Source of the DNA: Salvia splendens
Lineage: Eukaryota; Streptophyta; Magnoliopsida; Lamiales; Lamiaceae
NCBI RefSeq assembly: GCF_004379255.2
Contig: NC_056041.1
Span: 2,480,001-2,544,000, forward strand
Direction: 5' to 3'
Length of the DNA stretch: 64,000 bases
The notes under the pieces are model-generated. The model did not search any database and had not been told where the DNA came from. It saw only the letters and a list, made by a program, of their open reading frames with translations. Shown piece after piece: positions 1 through 10,106 of this stretch (positions are counted from its first letter, which is position 1; the number at the start of each line of letters is the position of its first letter). The translations under genes were made by a program, and so were the position numbers.

Positions 1-639
1 ACTACTTTCGAGTGCTTATTAGGTTGGGGAAGGTTGAATGGTTTTGACTAAAAAGCATCGTCATAGTAAGGTAATGGTAAAAGAGTGCATATTGATGCAT
101 CATATATGCTATTTAACTTCCAACCTTTTGAGCATGCCTATGCATCTAAAAGTATCATGCTCTAACATAATGGACATCCGATTTTTCCACCAAATAAACA
201 AAAAAGATGAGAAAGAAGATGCTGATAGAGACAGATAAGTATGCATCTAGAGTGATATAGATAACCTCCTCTGGTGTCCATTGCCCTTTTGTCGAACGTC
301 TTGTCGGACCACTTCTTCTCCTACACAAAGAGAGCACAAGTTAGGTATACCAACTCCAATCTGAAAAAAAGAATCTTACATAGTGTAAAGATTAAGTTCG
401 ACTATTGTTGATGCAAAAAGAACATGTATATTTCTAAAGGTGCCCTTACCTCCTAATGCAATATTAGTACATGGCATACTTAGCAGAAAGCAAATGTAAA
501 ATGGTAATTACTTAATGCATAGGATAAGCATTCCATGGGCTCAAAAAGATTACCCTTGCAAAGGTTGAACTCTTTGTAGACCATCTCCAGAACCTTCTGA
601 AGGAGTATTCGTAATCTGATGATTCTGATCACTTTCCAT
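1..639 (-). CDS. MYB3R: MYB3R-type R1R2R3-MYB transcription factor, 5' end only (partial)
   Basis: Two coding exons are visible: 554-639 (86 bp, ATG at 639) and 266-320 (55 bp). Both have GT-AG borders, and the phases join through a split Gly codon. The product begins MESDQNHQITNTPSEGSGDG and continues to GPTRRSTKGQWTPEE, the conserved entry into the first MYB repeat of plant three-repeat MYB proteins (MYB3R), ending just before the expected Asp. Positions 1-265 read as intron, so the MYB repeats and C-terminal regulatory domain lie beyond the left edge. By family knowledge these nuclear factors bind the MSA element and activate or repress G2/M cyclin genes. The family call rests on about 47 residues, but these are highly diagnostic. 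An upstream ORF overlaps the start codon. Confidence 0.85.
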
Positions 640-721
640 ATTCACTTAAAAAACAAGATAATCGGCATAAGGCAGTTCTCTCACGTTGGCAATATTCTCC
701 AGAATGTTTTCTCCATATCAT
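629..721 (-). promoter_or_regulatory. Upstream ORF (30 codons) overlapping the MYB3R start codon
   Basis: Reading the minus strand from 721, an ATG opens a 30-codon frame that ends with TGA at 629-631. This is 8 bases past the A of the MYB3R ATG (639) and in a different frame. Ribosomes that start here would bypass the main start, so it may dampen translation. It lies in the presumed leader exon below the acceptor at 777. Whether the peptide or its position is conserved is unknown. Confidence 0.5.
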
Positions 722-2070
722 GATATGCCACCCTTTAGAACGGTATGCACTGCCAAATCCAGGATGAGGTGAAATGCTGAGAATGTGGTAGCAGACCAAC
801 AAGAGGTCAGGTTAGATGAAAGATGCAGATATGCAACAAAATTATAAAATTAGAGATTCATTTTCTTTGGTCCGTAATTTGCCATCATATCATGAAAGAC
901 AAAGTTGTTATGTTGTAAGCTTTCTCAAAAAATGAACAGGGTTCTAAGGCTTTCTGCATTTACTACCAGCTGAATATACTAAATAGTAGTACTCCCTCCG
1001 TCCCGGACTACTTGCACTTATTTCCTTTCTGGGCGTCCCAAGTTATTTGCACTCTTGTAAAAAATCTCACAAAATCAGAAGTTAAAACAACCTAATGACA
1101 GCTCGATTGAGTAAAAAATAAACAGGGCAATGAAGTGCTGATATGTCAAAGTACTACTAGCAAGCCTCTGTATGTAGTCTTCAAACTCCATAAACTAAGC
1201 ACCACACTAAATTGAACTCACAAAAAACGAAACGCTAAATCTTGCATAGTTGGTAGAGATGAAAAGTGCATGGAATTCCACCAGCCATTAGAGCTGGCTA
1301 GCACAAACCCCCATGATTACATGATTTAGAATCTGCAGTATTTGCCCCAACTCACAAAATATAGAACTAATGTAATAACATCAAACTGAGGTCATATAAA
1401 TCAGAACATCCTCACAGTTTCTTAAACAAACAGAGTGAGAAATCTCACAACATAGCCAAACTACTAAGCTTAAGAACAATCATGAACAGTATTAACTACA
1501 TTTCCAATTTATCAGCAAATCCAACATTCGTGATTCTGAATGCAAAAGGAAATTTCGTAGACAAAATGTCAACTGAAGCAAAATATAGTGCAATAGCAAC
1601 TGTAACGTGATATATCTCAGACAAATGATCAAACAGAAAAAATCCACGCAGAAATACAGAAGAACTCCATCTCTAATTGAAATACTATTTCCTAACTACA
1701 GCTCGAAACGTGAAATCCTCAGTTCATAAACCCGGCCACAGCAGTATTATTTTATAAAAAAACAAATAGCAAATTTACAAAATTAAACACAAGTTTCAGA
1801 ATCTCACCGATCTCAGCTCGACGATCTTCTCCGACAAATGAAATGATCAAACTCTGCCCGATCGGTTCGACACTCATTTGCAGATTCTAAACCAATTTTT
1901 CGTCTTCACTTGAATTCGCACTTCTCAAAAACTAATAATCGTCTACGAACACAGCTCAAAAACTATTAATCATCTACTAACACAGCTCAGAAAACAATAA
2001 TCATCCACCTCAGTTCAGTGCTTGCCTTTGTTTGTTTGGAGAGATAGAGAGAGAGAGATGAAGAGAGAGA
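640..2070 (-). other. MYB3R leader region with probable 5'UTR intron
   Basis: There is no coding ORF here. A good donor (GATCG|GTGAG, exon end at 1808) and an acceptor (CTCAG, exon start at 776) on the minus strand suggest a first untranslated exon at about 1808-2065 and a roughly 1-kb leader intron. A GA/CT-rich tract at 2038-2070, typical of plant leaders, lies near the likely transcription start. A truncated Stowaway-like fragment sits inside the intron. The exon limits are inferred from splice signals only. Confidence 0.4.
992..1065. mobile_element. Truncated Stowaway-like MITE fragment
   Basis: One terminal inverted repeat (CTCCCTCCGTCCC) follows a TA at 990-991. It continues with sequence closely matching the right arm, in reverse complement, of the complete element at 58200-58378 (shared TTTCCTTTCTGGGCGTCCCA). 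No second terminus is visible, so this is a fragment. Confidence 0.6.
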
Positions 2071-3375
2071 AAATAAACGGTCCCCGAATTCAAAAATAAT
2101 AGGGCGGAGAACTGTTACACACACAGACGGTAAATTACGAATAGCATTTATACACGCCGATGGCTAAGAGCTTGCCACGTAGGATATCTGAGTTCGTTGT
2201 TTGAAGACTTTTTCAAATAGTATTTAAATGTAAACGTATAATTAATCCCAAATTTATGATAAATTAATCCCAAGATTACGATAATTAATCCTACCTGAAA
2301 AGGGATAAATTGTTTTAATGTTAAATTCCAAAATCACAGTGTATTTAGACTAATTTACAATGTTAAGAGTTTTATTTGGAATTTCATTTTATGAGTTATG
2401 GAAACTAGTGTGCACGTAACTTTTTTTCTATTAATGAAAATCAGTTTTCAAATTATGTGTTTTTTAATCATACTATTCGTACTATTTGAGTATTGATACA
2501 CGTTCGAATCTAACACATGTGTTTTAATTTTTATTTTATTTATTTATTTTGAGGTCACCATCAGTTTTGAATTTTAGTACGATTATCAATAATTTTACCA
2601 CTCGATTTATACCGGTTCTAAATGTACTACTATTGTACTTGTACAAATCATGCTAAAAATATAAATGGGTAATTATACTAATTAAGTATTTAATTGCATA
2701 TAGTCCGGCTCGAGACTTATATATGTTCATATTTCGAATGTTGAAGTATAATCTTATTACTAATAGGAAGTTTGAAAGACCGTTTATAAACATCATAGTA
2801 TCAAACTATTATGATGAACAATAATTTTTTTAGATAAATAAGAAATAAAAAGATTAGTAATGTCACACTGGCACAAATCAATTATCTGCCACCTGTTATT
2901 ATTATTGATTTGTCTAGTTTTACTTTTTTATGCTTAGATTATAAAAATCATTATTTTATAATCATAAATTTAAATTATTTATAGTACAAAATTACTAGCT
3001 GAACATTAGTGTGAGAAAATTCTAAAAAACATAAATGAATCATTAGCTATAAGAAAATTAACAAATAGTGAAACCGAAAAAAAAATCAACAAATATAGAT
3101 GAATACAAAAATAGAGTATATAATGAATTGAATAAATCAAAAATAAAATTAAACACACTTTGGTGGACTTGAACTATAGTCCTTCACTAGGACTCTCTTG
3201 CATCAAATATGAGATGCCCACTTCTGCATTGAATCGAGCTTTGAGCATCAATCTGTATCAACGAGAAGCTCCGTCTCAAAGACAAGGATCGACAGCAGCA
3301 TATCCAAAACCCGAACAGGCTCCTAGCTCAGTTCGTATCGTCACAAATACTACAGAAGATCTAACTCAGCACCAA
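2071..3375. other. Intergenic, no gene seen
   Basis: AT-rich sequence between the divergent MYB3R leader and the 3' end of the JmjC gene. No ORF with family character, RNA gene or complete transposon was seen. The end nearest 3376 probably holds the 3'UTR of the JmjC gene. Confidence 0.5.
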
Positions 3376-5412
3376 TCAGTTGTTTTCATCATCATCGGCA
3401 CCTCTAGTGTCATGAGACACTTCAATATCCGATACATCTCCTGAGCTGCACAAAGATATGCCAGGACGAGCTTTGTCATTTCTCAATCTACGCCGTGATG
3501 GATCCTCAAATAAGGTACTGGGGATAGATTGCAGGAAGTTGAAGTAGGCGTATTTGATGTCGAATTGCATATCATACCCTATCAGTCAGTCATCACAAAG
3601 TCAGGTAAGACTAGTTTCATATCAAGATATCCTATCTTAAGAAGTGAAAAGATAATCACACAGAGATAGGTTTAGAGGTTAGTACAGTAGTTTATGGCAA
3701 TAGTGATGCCCGTGTCATCTAGGCTCTGTCTAACGTGATGAAACCACATGCTCGGCCTGCACAATATCCACACCAGTATGATCAATAACGACACCCAAAA
3801 GATTATTACCAGTCTATTTGAAGAATTTCATCATATCAGTCTATTTGAAGTGGTGCGAGTTTCAAGCTATAATAACTGAGTAAAGGAATCGAGGAAGGGA
3901 AGGAGAAGCTCACAAATAAAGCATCTCGCCCGCCTTAACAGAAACTTCAAATGGCTTTGGTCCATTGAAATACAGGGGAAACTTCTCCATTTCTCTCCGC
4001 TTATCCTGAGGCAAAGGATACGGATCCACACTACACCATGGCACCTTCGAGTTTGGATCCTCTAACTCCAGCGAGAACTCTCCACTATCCTGTTATACAC
4101 AAACACCCAGTCTTAGCCAAATCGACCCACGAGAAGGAATGATTCGTGGCAATATTTATTTCTCACTAACCAATACTCTGCTCAATTTTTTTTTATCCAC
4201 AGCCCAGAAACATAGAACATCCAAATTTCTCATCAACAAGATCCTTACGAGTTCACCTCTACATAGAGTCGTGATTTCCAACTTTCCAACTCTATTCAGA
4301 AAGAACGAGACAAACCCCAATTGTCAAGCCTTCACACAGTAAGCTATTCAAGCTGCATTCACTATTGCAATCAAACAAACTTGCAGCAATTCTACCTCTA
4401 ACACTGAAGAACAAGATGAATCCTAATCTTCAAAACTGCACACATTAATTTATTACAGCTGCATTTGATATTGCAATAAAACAAATTTCAACCATTCAAC
4501 CTAATCACTCACATACAATCAGCACAATAACAAAATCCCAATGCATTCAAACGATCAACCAACGCAAAGGCCATCAATTCATAACCCTAATCCATGCATC
4601 CCAATTTCCCCGTCTACCTCTACTTCCAATCAGGAACAAAATAATAAGCCCTAATTCCCAAAATTGCACAAATTACTCCACTCCAGCTCAATTCACAACT
4701 GCAACCAGTGGAAAACAAAATCAATTATCACCTGATAATAGACATACTTGGCGGCCGGATATTCGCGAACGTACATTCTATGAAAATCGGTAGGCGGAAG
4801 CAAAAGAAATTTCTTTTCCCCAGTGATCACAACATAGAGATTTTCGTAGTGATCCTTATGGAACGATGTCTCGGAGAAATGGTTCCCGATCCACAAATTA
4901 ACCGCCTCCGGCGCGAATCCCAGCGCCGCCGTCGCCCACGGCACGTGCTCCTCGCAATCCGCCACAAGCGCTCCATACTCGCGGCGGAAGCAATCGTTCT
5001 GCTGCTGCAGGTACGCCACTTTCTTCCCCTCGTCATCCGACGCGATAACTGAGTCCAGAGCTTCGGGGAAGGGTAGGGTTTCGACGTGTGCGGAGGCGAA
5101 GCAGAGCGCGGAGGGGTCGGATGGGTGGAGGGCTAGAGCGTCGGCTCTGCCGGTAGGGGTGAGGTGGAGAGAGACGGGGGAGGTGGAGAGGGCGGTGCGG
5201 AGGTAGTCGGTGGAGGGCCAAAGGGAGAGCGCGGGCCAGTCAGGGACGGCGGCGGAGATGAGGCAGGGTTTGTTGGCGGCGACGTAACGGCGGAGGAATT
5301 GGAGGGGGGTGGGTGGGGCGGGTAGGTGGTCGACGTGGGGAGGGCTGCCCAGGCTTAGTTCTCTCACGTCCTGCCATAGGCTTTCAATCGAGGATTCGAT
5401 TTTTTCCGCCAT
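3376..5412 (-). CDS. JMJ32: JmjC-domain 2-oxoglutarate/Fe(II) oxygenase, JMJ32/JMJD7 type
   Basis: Four exons join in phase: 4732-5412, 3914-4089, 3686-3756 and 3376-3578, giving 376 residues. This fits the JMJ32/JMJD7 group, which is little more than a JmjC domain. The iron ligands are visible: HKD at residues 185-187 (His185, Asp187), and the third His at about 292 in PSMWFHHVRQS. The neighbouring basic residues in GEKKFLLLPP (about 200) are candidates for 2-oxoglutarate binding. The tail is acidic and low-complexity (ADDDENN). Arabidopsis JMJ32 is reported as an H3K27 demethylase acting on FLC, while animal JMJD7 is a lysyl hydroxylase, so substrate is uncertain. An ATG 33 bases upstream (5445) is also in frame; the ATG at 5412 better fits the short N-terminus of homologues. 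Exon 1 is GC-rich (CGG/GCG codons) against an AT-rich background. Confidence 0.9.
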
Positions 5413-5605
5413 TGATGAAGCTTTACGAATCTCCGTTGAATTCAAATTTTCAGTCCTATGTTACCCAAATTACAATTTTGTCCTCTACTTTATGTACTAG
5501 TACCACCACTAAAAATCTAAAGAAATTTTATGGCATTTTGTGGTGCGACATTGATAAGAATCGAACAAATTAATCTATTTACAGAAAACTTGATGATTAA
5601 ATTAT

Positions 5606-5733
5606 GGGGAAATTACTTCAAAGAGCAAATCCCCTCCAAAAATTGATGTATGCCTCTTATTTGCAACGAGCACACGGTATTCTTTAGTAAAAGGCGAAAG
5701 AATAGTTCACTTTGTGCTCAATGCGAGACTGCT
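5606..5733 (-). ncRNA. U5: U5 spliceosomal snRNA gene, copy A
   Basis: The minus strand carries the invariant U5 loop I block CTTTCGCCTTTTACTAAAG at 5682-5700, flanked by stem sequence, and an Sm-binding site AATTTTTGG at 5636-5644. The predicted 5' end (AGCAGTCTCGCATTG) is 29 bp downstream of a TATA box. The length, about 128 nt, fits U5, which contacts exon ends at the 5' and 3' splice sites in the U4/U6.U5 tri-snRNP. The terminal 3' stem after the Sm site keeps a GGGG/CCCC base but has several mismatches compared with copy B, so this copy may be a weaker or decaying gene despite its perfect promoter. The 3' end is approximate. Confidence 0.88.
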
Positions 5734-5761
5734 TATGTTTTTAAAAGCCAAAGGTTTGTTT

Positions 5762-5767
5762 TTTATA
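5762..5767 (-). promoter_or_regulatory. TATA box of U5 copy A
   Basis: TATAAA on the minus strand, about 29 bp upstream of the predicted U5 5' end and separated from the USE by 33 bp. That gap is the four-helical-turn spacing typical of Pol II-transcribed plant snRNA genes. Confidence 0.8.
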
Positions 5768-5800
5768 TTTGCAACTTTTGGTCTCCCTGTGTTGTTTTGG

Positions 5801-5811
5801 CGATGTGGGAT
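5801..5811 (-). promoter_or_regulatory. Upstream sequence element (USE) of U5 copy A
   Basis: ATCCCACATCG on the minus strand, a perfect match to the plant snRNA USE consensus RTCCCACATCG. It lies 33 bp upstream of the TATA box. Confidence 0.88.
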
Positions 5812-6236
5812 TCCCTACATTTATAAAGTTAGCTTTCACAATCATAAGATCGATCATTAAAGACTTAACCATTGGTTGCATGAAGCATGATTATAACCGG
5901 ATAAAAGATTAGAAGATAGTAAACAAACATTCATTTTATGAACGATTATTCTGCCATAGCTAGCTTACTTAACATTTTATTAAACCCTCAATCAGTTTAC
6001 ATTTTTTCCATAGAGATTTTGAAGGTTCTTCAGGGCTGGAAATCACTAGCGTTGCTCACTTTTCATTGACAGTTCTTCAATGATCAGTTGCAGCAAATCC
6101 CAAATTCTTTTGTCATTGACGGTGTCTAAAAATTGAGATAAAATTTTAATTATTTACTCAAATAAAAAAACTCTTGCAAAGCTACTTTTGTAAATTCAAC
6201 CGACTTAAATCCAGAAAATTTAAAAATTATATTATA

Positions 6237-6363
6237 GGGACCTTACTCAAAAGAGTAATTCCCCCCCAAAAATTGGCGTATGCCTCTTGATTGCAACGAG
6301 CACACAGTAATCTTTAGTAAAAGGCGAAAGATTAGTTCGCTTTGTGCTCAATGCGAGGCTGCC
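6237..6363 (-). ncRNA. U5: U5 spliceosomal snRNA gene, copy B
   Basis: A second U5 gene in the same orientation about 630 bp from copy A. The loop I block CTTTCGCCTTTTACTAAAG is at 6312-6330 within a symmetric AAT/ATT stem, and the Sm site AATTTTTGG is at 6266-6274. The 3' stem-loop is intact (TTACTC paired with GAGTAA around a TTTT loop). Length is about 127 nt. The TATA box is 28 bp upstream of the predicted start. The two copies are similar from the USE to the 3' stem and diverge outside, which suggests duplication of a whole snRNA gene unit. The USE of this copy has one consensus-breaking base. Confidence 0.9.
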
Positions 6364-6390
6364 TATGTTAAAAAAACCAAAGGTTTGATT

Positions 6391-6396
6391 TTTATA
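6391..6396 (-). promoter_or_regulatory. TATA box of U5 copy B
   Basis: TATAAA on the minus strand, 28 bp above the predicted transcript start and 33 bp below the USE, the same geometry as copy A. Confidence 0.8.
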
Positions 6397-6429
6397 TTTG
6401 CAACTTTTGGTCTCACTTTGTTGTTTTGG

Positions 6430-6440
6430 CGATGTGGGAA
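6430..6440 (-). promoter_or_regulatory. USE of U5 copy B (first base off consensus)
   Basis: TTCCCACATCG on the minus strand. It matches RTCCCACATCG at ten of eleven positions; the first base is T rather than purine. Confidence 0.8.
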
Positions 6441-6650
6441 CATTTCTTTTACATTCATCATAGCATTAGTTAATCAAACCTTTGATTGCATGGTTATAAT
6501 TGGACAAAAAAAAAAGGATAGTAGACATGACAATTCATTAGCAGAAATCATTATCAGTACTAGTATTTAGCATTCAAATGTGAGCTCAGTTTCATATATC
6601 CACATATCTCATAAACATATGTAGATAGTTAAATTGAAAAATACATCCAA

Positions 6651-6666
6651 CACACACACACACACA
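6651..6666. repeat. (CA)n microsatellite
   Basis: An uninterrupted CA dinucleotide run of eight units, just downstream of the BURP stop codon, probably in its 3'UTR or flank. Confidence 0.8.
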
Positions 6667-6684
6667 AAATAACATAACATAATG

Positions 6685-8371
6685 TTAATAATTCTTTGAA
6701 ACCCACACAACATGATCCTCAGGTAGATAATGGCACACCGGGACCGACCCGGGCTTCACCCCGAGCACCTTGAAAGCCAGGTGCTCGGGATTCCACCGGG
6801 ACGTATCCCTATGGCACACAGCCACCGCCCTAGCCCTCACCCCACCGGCCCCCACAAGCGACACGCGGTAAGCCACCGTGTCATCCGTCTTGTGACAATA
6901 AAACACCGCATACGCATACTCCTCCTTGTGGCACGCCGCCACCGCCTTGCCTCCCCCCATCCTCCTCACACCCTCTATCAAGTACTCCATCCTCTCCGCG
7001 CTCTCGGCCTCGGTCGACACCGCGCGCGCGTCCGTGGTCCCCACCACGGACGCGGCGAAATCCACCATGGCCTCGAGCGAAGTCGCGCAAAGCGTCTCCT
7101 CCTTGGCCGCGTCCTCGCATTCCCGGACGGTTTTCGCGATCGCCTCGGCCTCGCCAGACCCGGGCTCCACGGAGAGCTCGCGGTAGATCTCCGGGAGCGC
7201 GGACGAGGAGAAGGGGATGGAGGCGGCGGCGCGGCGGGGGAGGAATTTCTGGCGGTTTGTGGGCTTGGTGAAGTGGAGGGTCATCTTGTTGGCGGCGCGG
7301 AGGTCTTTTTCGAGGAAGAAGAGGGCCGCGGCGGGGTCGTCGAGGAGCTGGGTGGCGGAGGCGGCGTATTTGTAGATGAAGGGGTTTGAAGAGGGGGAGA
7401 CGCGGACGTAGATGGGCTTGCCGTTTCGGTTGTGTGTTGCGACGGTGACGCCGGGCCCACCCACGCTGACGTGGGTGCCGTTGTTTCTGGTGGTGTTGAC
7501 GTTCACGCCGCTGCTGCCTACGCTGACGCTCGCGTTGTTGGAGTTCACGCTCACGCCGCCGAGGCCTACTCCGATGGATGTGATCTTGTCTTCCACCCAG
7601 TCTAGCGGAGTTCAATACAAAAATCATGAATTAAATTACTCCCTCGTCTAGTAAAAAACTGTCACATTTTTCCATTTTAGGATGTCCAACATTTAAAATT
7701 ACATTTGTTTTCTTTCTATTATAGGTAAATGGATTCAATCACTACACTTACAATCTATTATAAAATTTATATTTAAATATAGAGCTCATATTTTACTATC
7801 CTCATTTTTCTTTCACAAAATTAAAAAAAAAATCTTAAAACTCATGATGCCGAGTTCAAATGAGATTATAAATGGCGCATGGAGGAGGAAGTACATGCAT
7901 GCTACCGGATTTTGTTTGTCAAAATGTCATGATATTTTCAATTGGTTTTTGAAACCATAATTTAATCAAAGCTCGTAGGAGTGTTATGCAGCATAGTAAG
8001 AAATGATCGAATAAAAACGTTGATAAGATAAGTACCGGGCATTGGAAATGATCGAATAAAAACGTTGATAAGATAAGTACCGGGCATTGGAAATGATCGA
8101 ATAAAAACGTTGATAAGATAAGTACCGGGCATTGGCTGCACGAGATCTTTCAAAGCTTTCGGCATGGCAGTGTTTGGCAACACAGAATCCCAGTACTCCT
8201 CTGAAGGCAAAGCTGCATGGCTTACCACTATTGCCACCTGCAATTTTTTTTTATTTATATCCAAACACAAGACAACTTAATTAGCAAAAATAAAATAAAA
8301 ATCAAGCTTCTAATTATCAAGATCTCACTCACATAGAGAAAAACAATAAAGGCCAAAATCTTGGACTCCAT
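6685..8371 (-). CDS. RD22: BURP-domain protein, RD22-like
   Basis: Three exons join in phase: 8333-8371 (13 codons), 8126-8237 and 6685-7601, giving 355 residues. Residues 1-20 are a hydrophobic secretion signal (MESKILAFIVFLYVAIVVSH). The segment LPSEEYWDSVLPNTAMPKAL is the usual BURP N-terminal motif. Short Val/Gly/Ser/Asn-rich repeats (VSVGSSGVNVNT-like) follow, as in RD22. The C-terminal BURP domain has the exact CH-X10-CH-X25-CH-X25-CH pattern and ends in DHVVWVSKNY. These proteins are secreted, wall-associated and often induced by drought or ABA, but their biochemistry is mostly unsettled. Intron 2 carries a Stowaway-like MITE, and the exon 2 donor lies in a triplicated 45-bp unit that offers two further in-frame donors. 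Exon 3 is very GC-rich. A TATA box lies at 8457-8464. Confidence 0.93.
7639..7891. mobile_element. Stowaway-like MITE in BURP intron 2
   Basis: Imperfect terminal repeats (CTCCCTCGTC at the left, reverse complement CTTCCTCCTC at the right) are flanked by TA on both sides, the Stowaway target-site signature. The interior is about 250 bp, AT-rich and without coding content. It lies wholly within intron 2 of the BURP gene. Confidence 0.6.
8001..8135. repeat. 45-bp exact tandem triplication spanning a splice donor
   Basis: Three identical 45-bp units at 8001-8045, 8046-8090 and 8091-8135. On the minus strand each contains the end of BURP exon 2 plus its donor (ATGCCCG|GTACTTATC). Potential exon ends are therefore 8126, 8081 and 8036. 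Because 45 is divisible by 3 and the unit has no stop in this frame, the alternative donors would insert 15 or 30 residues without shifting the frame. Confidence 0.95.
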
Positions 8372-8456
8372 GTATAATATAGCACAAAATGTGGAAGTTT
8401 GCTACTCAAAACAATGAAAGATGCAATGTGGAAGAAAGTGAGATATTACTCACACT

Positions 8457-8464
8457 TATTTATA
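8457..8464 (-). promoter_or_regulatory. TATA box of the BURP gene
   Basis: TATAAATA on the minus strand, 86 bp upstream of the BURP ATG, leaving room for a leader of about 55 nt. An ACGT-core motif (CACGTC) lies further upstream at about 8518-8523 and could be an ABRE-like site; that is inference only. Confidence 0.6.
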
Positions 8465-8471
8465 ACTCATA

Positions 8472-10106
8472 AACACACACACACATTAATATATGGAGAA
8501 AAAAAGTCACTACACACCACGTCACCATCTAAAAAAATGACTAGTTATTTAACCCAAACTTAAATGTTACTAGTATATTATATAATTTCTACCATAAATA
8601 TTCTGTATAATTATGCATACACAGTCACTTCGACTGATTATACTAGAGTGTAATTAATTAATGGTTAAATTAATAGTTTAGATACGTACAAAATTGTGAG
8701 CTATAGGTGTGGACAGTGGACAGTTGGGTATTAATATTGGGGGGTGGACTATTGTCATCCAATATTATTTTCCGATGTGAACTACTACTACTACTATTTT
8801 GCAATGAAGTAATAAGTAGTTATTGTAAATTAGATTGGTGGGCTAGTACAACCCTAGACTATCAACCCACCGATATATGTTGGTGGTTTTGGATGGGAGT
8901 TAAAGCTTAATAATTTAATTTAATATTTCTCCTTTATTATGATCATGACTACTATTCTAACTAAATTAATCTTATACGTACTATAAATAGGGATTAGTAA
9001 GAAAAAACCATGAATTTTGATTCGTTTTGGAGTTTTACAAACAGGTCTTAAAAATTATGAATTGTAATATTATTCTCAAATTTTTCACTAGATCTAATTT
9101 GGATGAAAATATAACATCCGAAAAATTCTACGAAGATGAGACCATCCGTGAAGCACGTGTAAACCAAATTAATACTAATAAATTAGAAATAGAAAATTGG
9201 AATATTTCTTCATGATAAAATGAAGAAAAAAAGATATAAAATTCATATTTTAACGATTAATTTTCAGAATTGTGGAATAAATCAGAATTTGATCAAAATT
9301 AATGATTTTTTTTAGCAATTTGAAATAATGTAGTGTTGGAAGGTATAAGAAGTTGATATCAAAATTCAAAATATAAAATCCAAAAAAGTATGGTAAAATA
9401 GTGATCGAGGGCCGAAAATGTGTATTTGCACCAATAAATGGGCTACGAATTGTTGTTGAAAGTATCACTGTTTGACTCAAGCCGGACATTGTTAGTTATT
9501 AAATCAGTTATCATTATTAAATAATTCATTAATTCATTGTATAAAACTATAAGTTGTAGCAGAAGATTTTTCAATGTTGCAATTGAACTACAAGATCTAT
9601 TCCAAAGCTATTATTTAAATTTTAATCATCCAAAAATAATTGGCAAAGTACACCGTTATCTACTTAATTATTGGATATACGATTCAAAATCAATAAATCT
9701 TATTTTACCCAACCGATTAACATCAGTGAGCTTTAACAAATTTTGAGTAAATTTTATTATCCAAAAATATAGGCCCAACAATTTCGTTATATAAAAGTTT
9801 CGGTTAGAAAAATTCTACTTAATAATGGGCCTTACACCCTAATATAGTAATATTGGACCCAACATACACATTTAATCAACTTTTGTTTTTTAATAATGGG
9901 CCTATCAATACATGAACATTTTCCTCAAACATTGTTATTTGTTCACCTATTTAATAATGGGCCCTACACTACATTTTCTCAGTTATGGTTACTATATTAT
10001 TTGATAATGGGCCTGAATATTACTCCACCATTTTTACCCTTCTGAATGGTTAAAATAAGAATTAATAACTATTTATTCTTATGGATAAATTTAAAAACTT
10101 ACATAA
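8472..10106. other. Intergenic, with spaced AATGGGCC motifs
   Basis: AT-rich sequence with no recognisable gene. A cluster of four near-identical TAATAATGGGCC motifs occurs at 9820, 9891, 9952 and 10002, spaced 71, 61 and 50 bp. The TGGGCC core resembles TCP/site II promoter elements, but no gene start is adjacent. Confidence 0.5.

Noticed and set aside
6280..6570. Plus-strand ORF of 96 codons
   Set aside because: It overlaps the U5 snRNA copy B and its promoter; the similarity with 5.6-5.8 kb is RNA-gene duplication, not protein conservation.
6730..7389. Long plus-strand ORF of about 219 codons
   Set aside because: It lies antisense to the GC-rich BURP exon 3, has a composition artefact sequence (His/Arg/Gly runs) and no domain. 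The minus-strand BURP protein explains the region.
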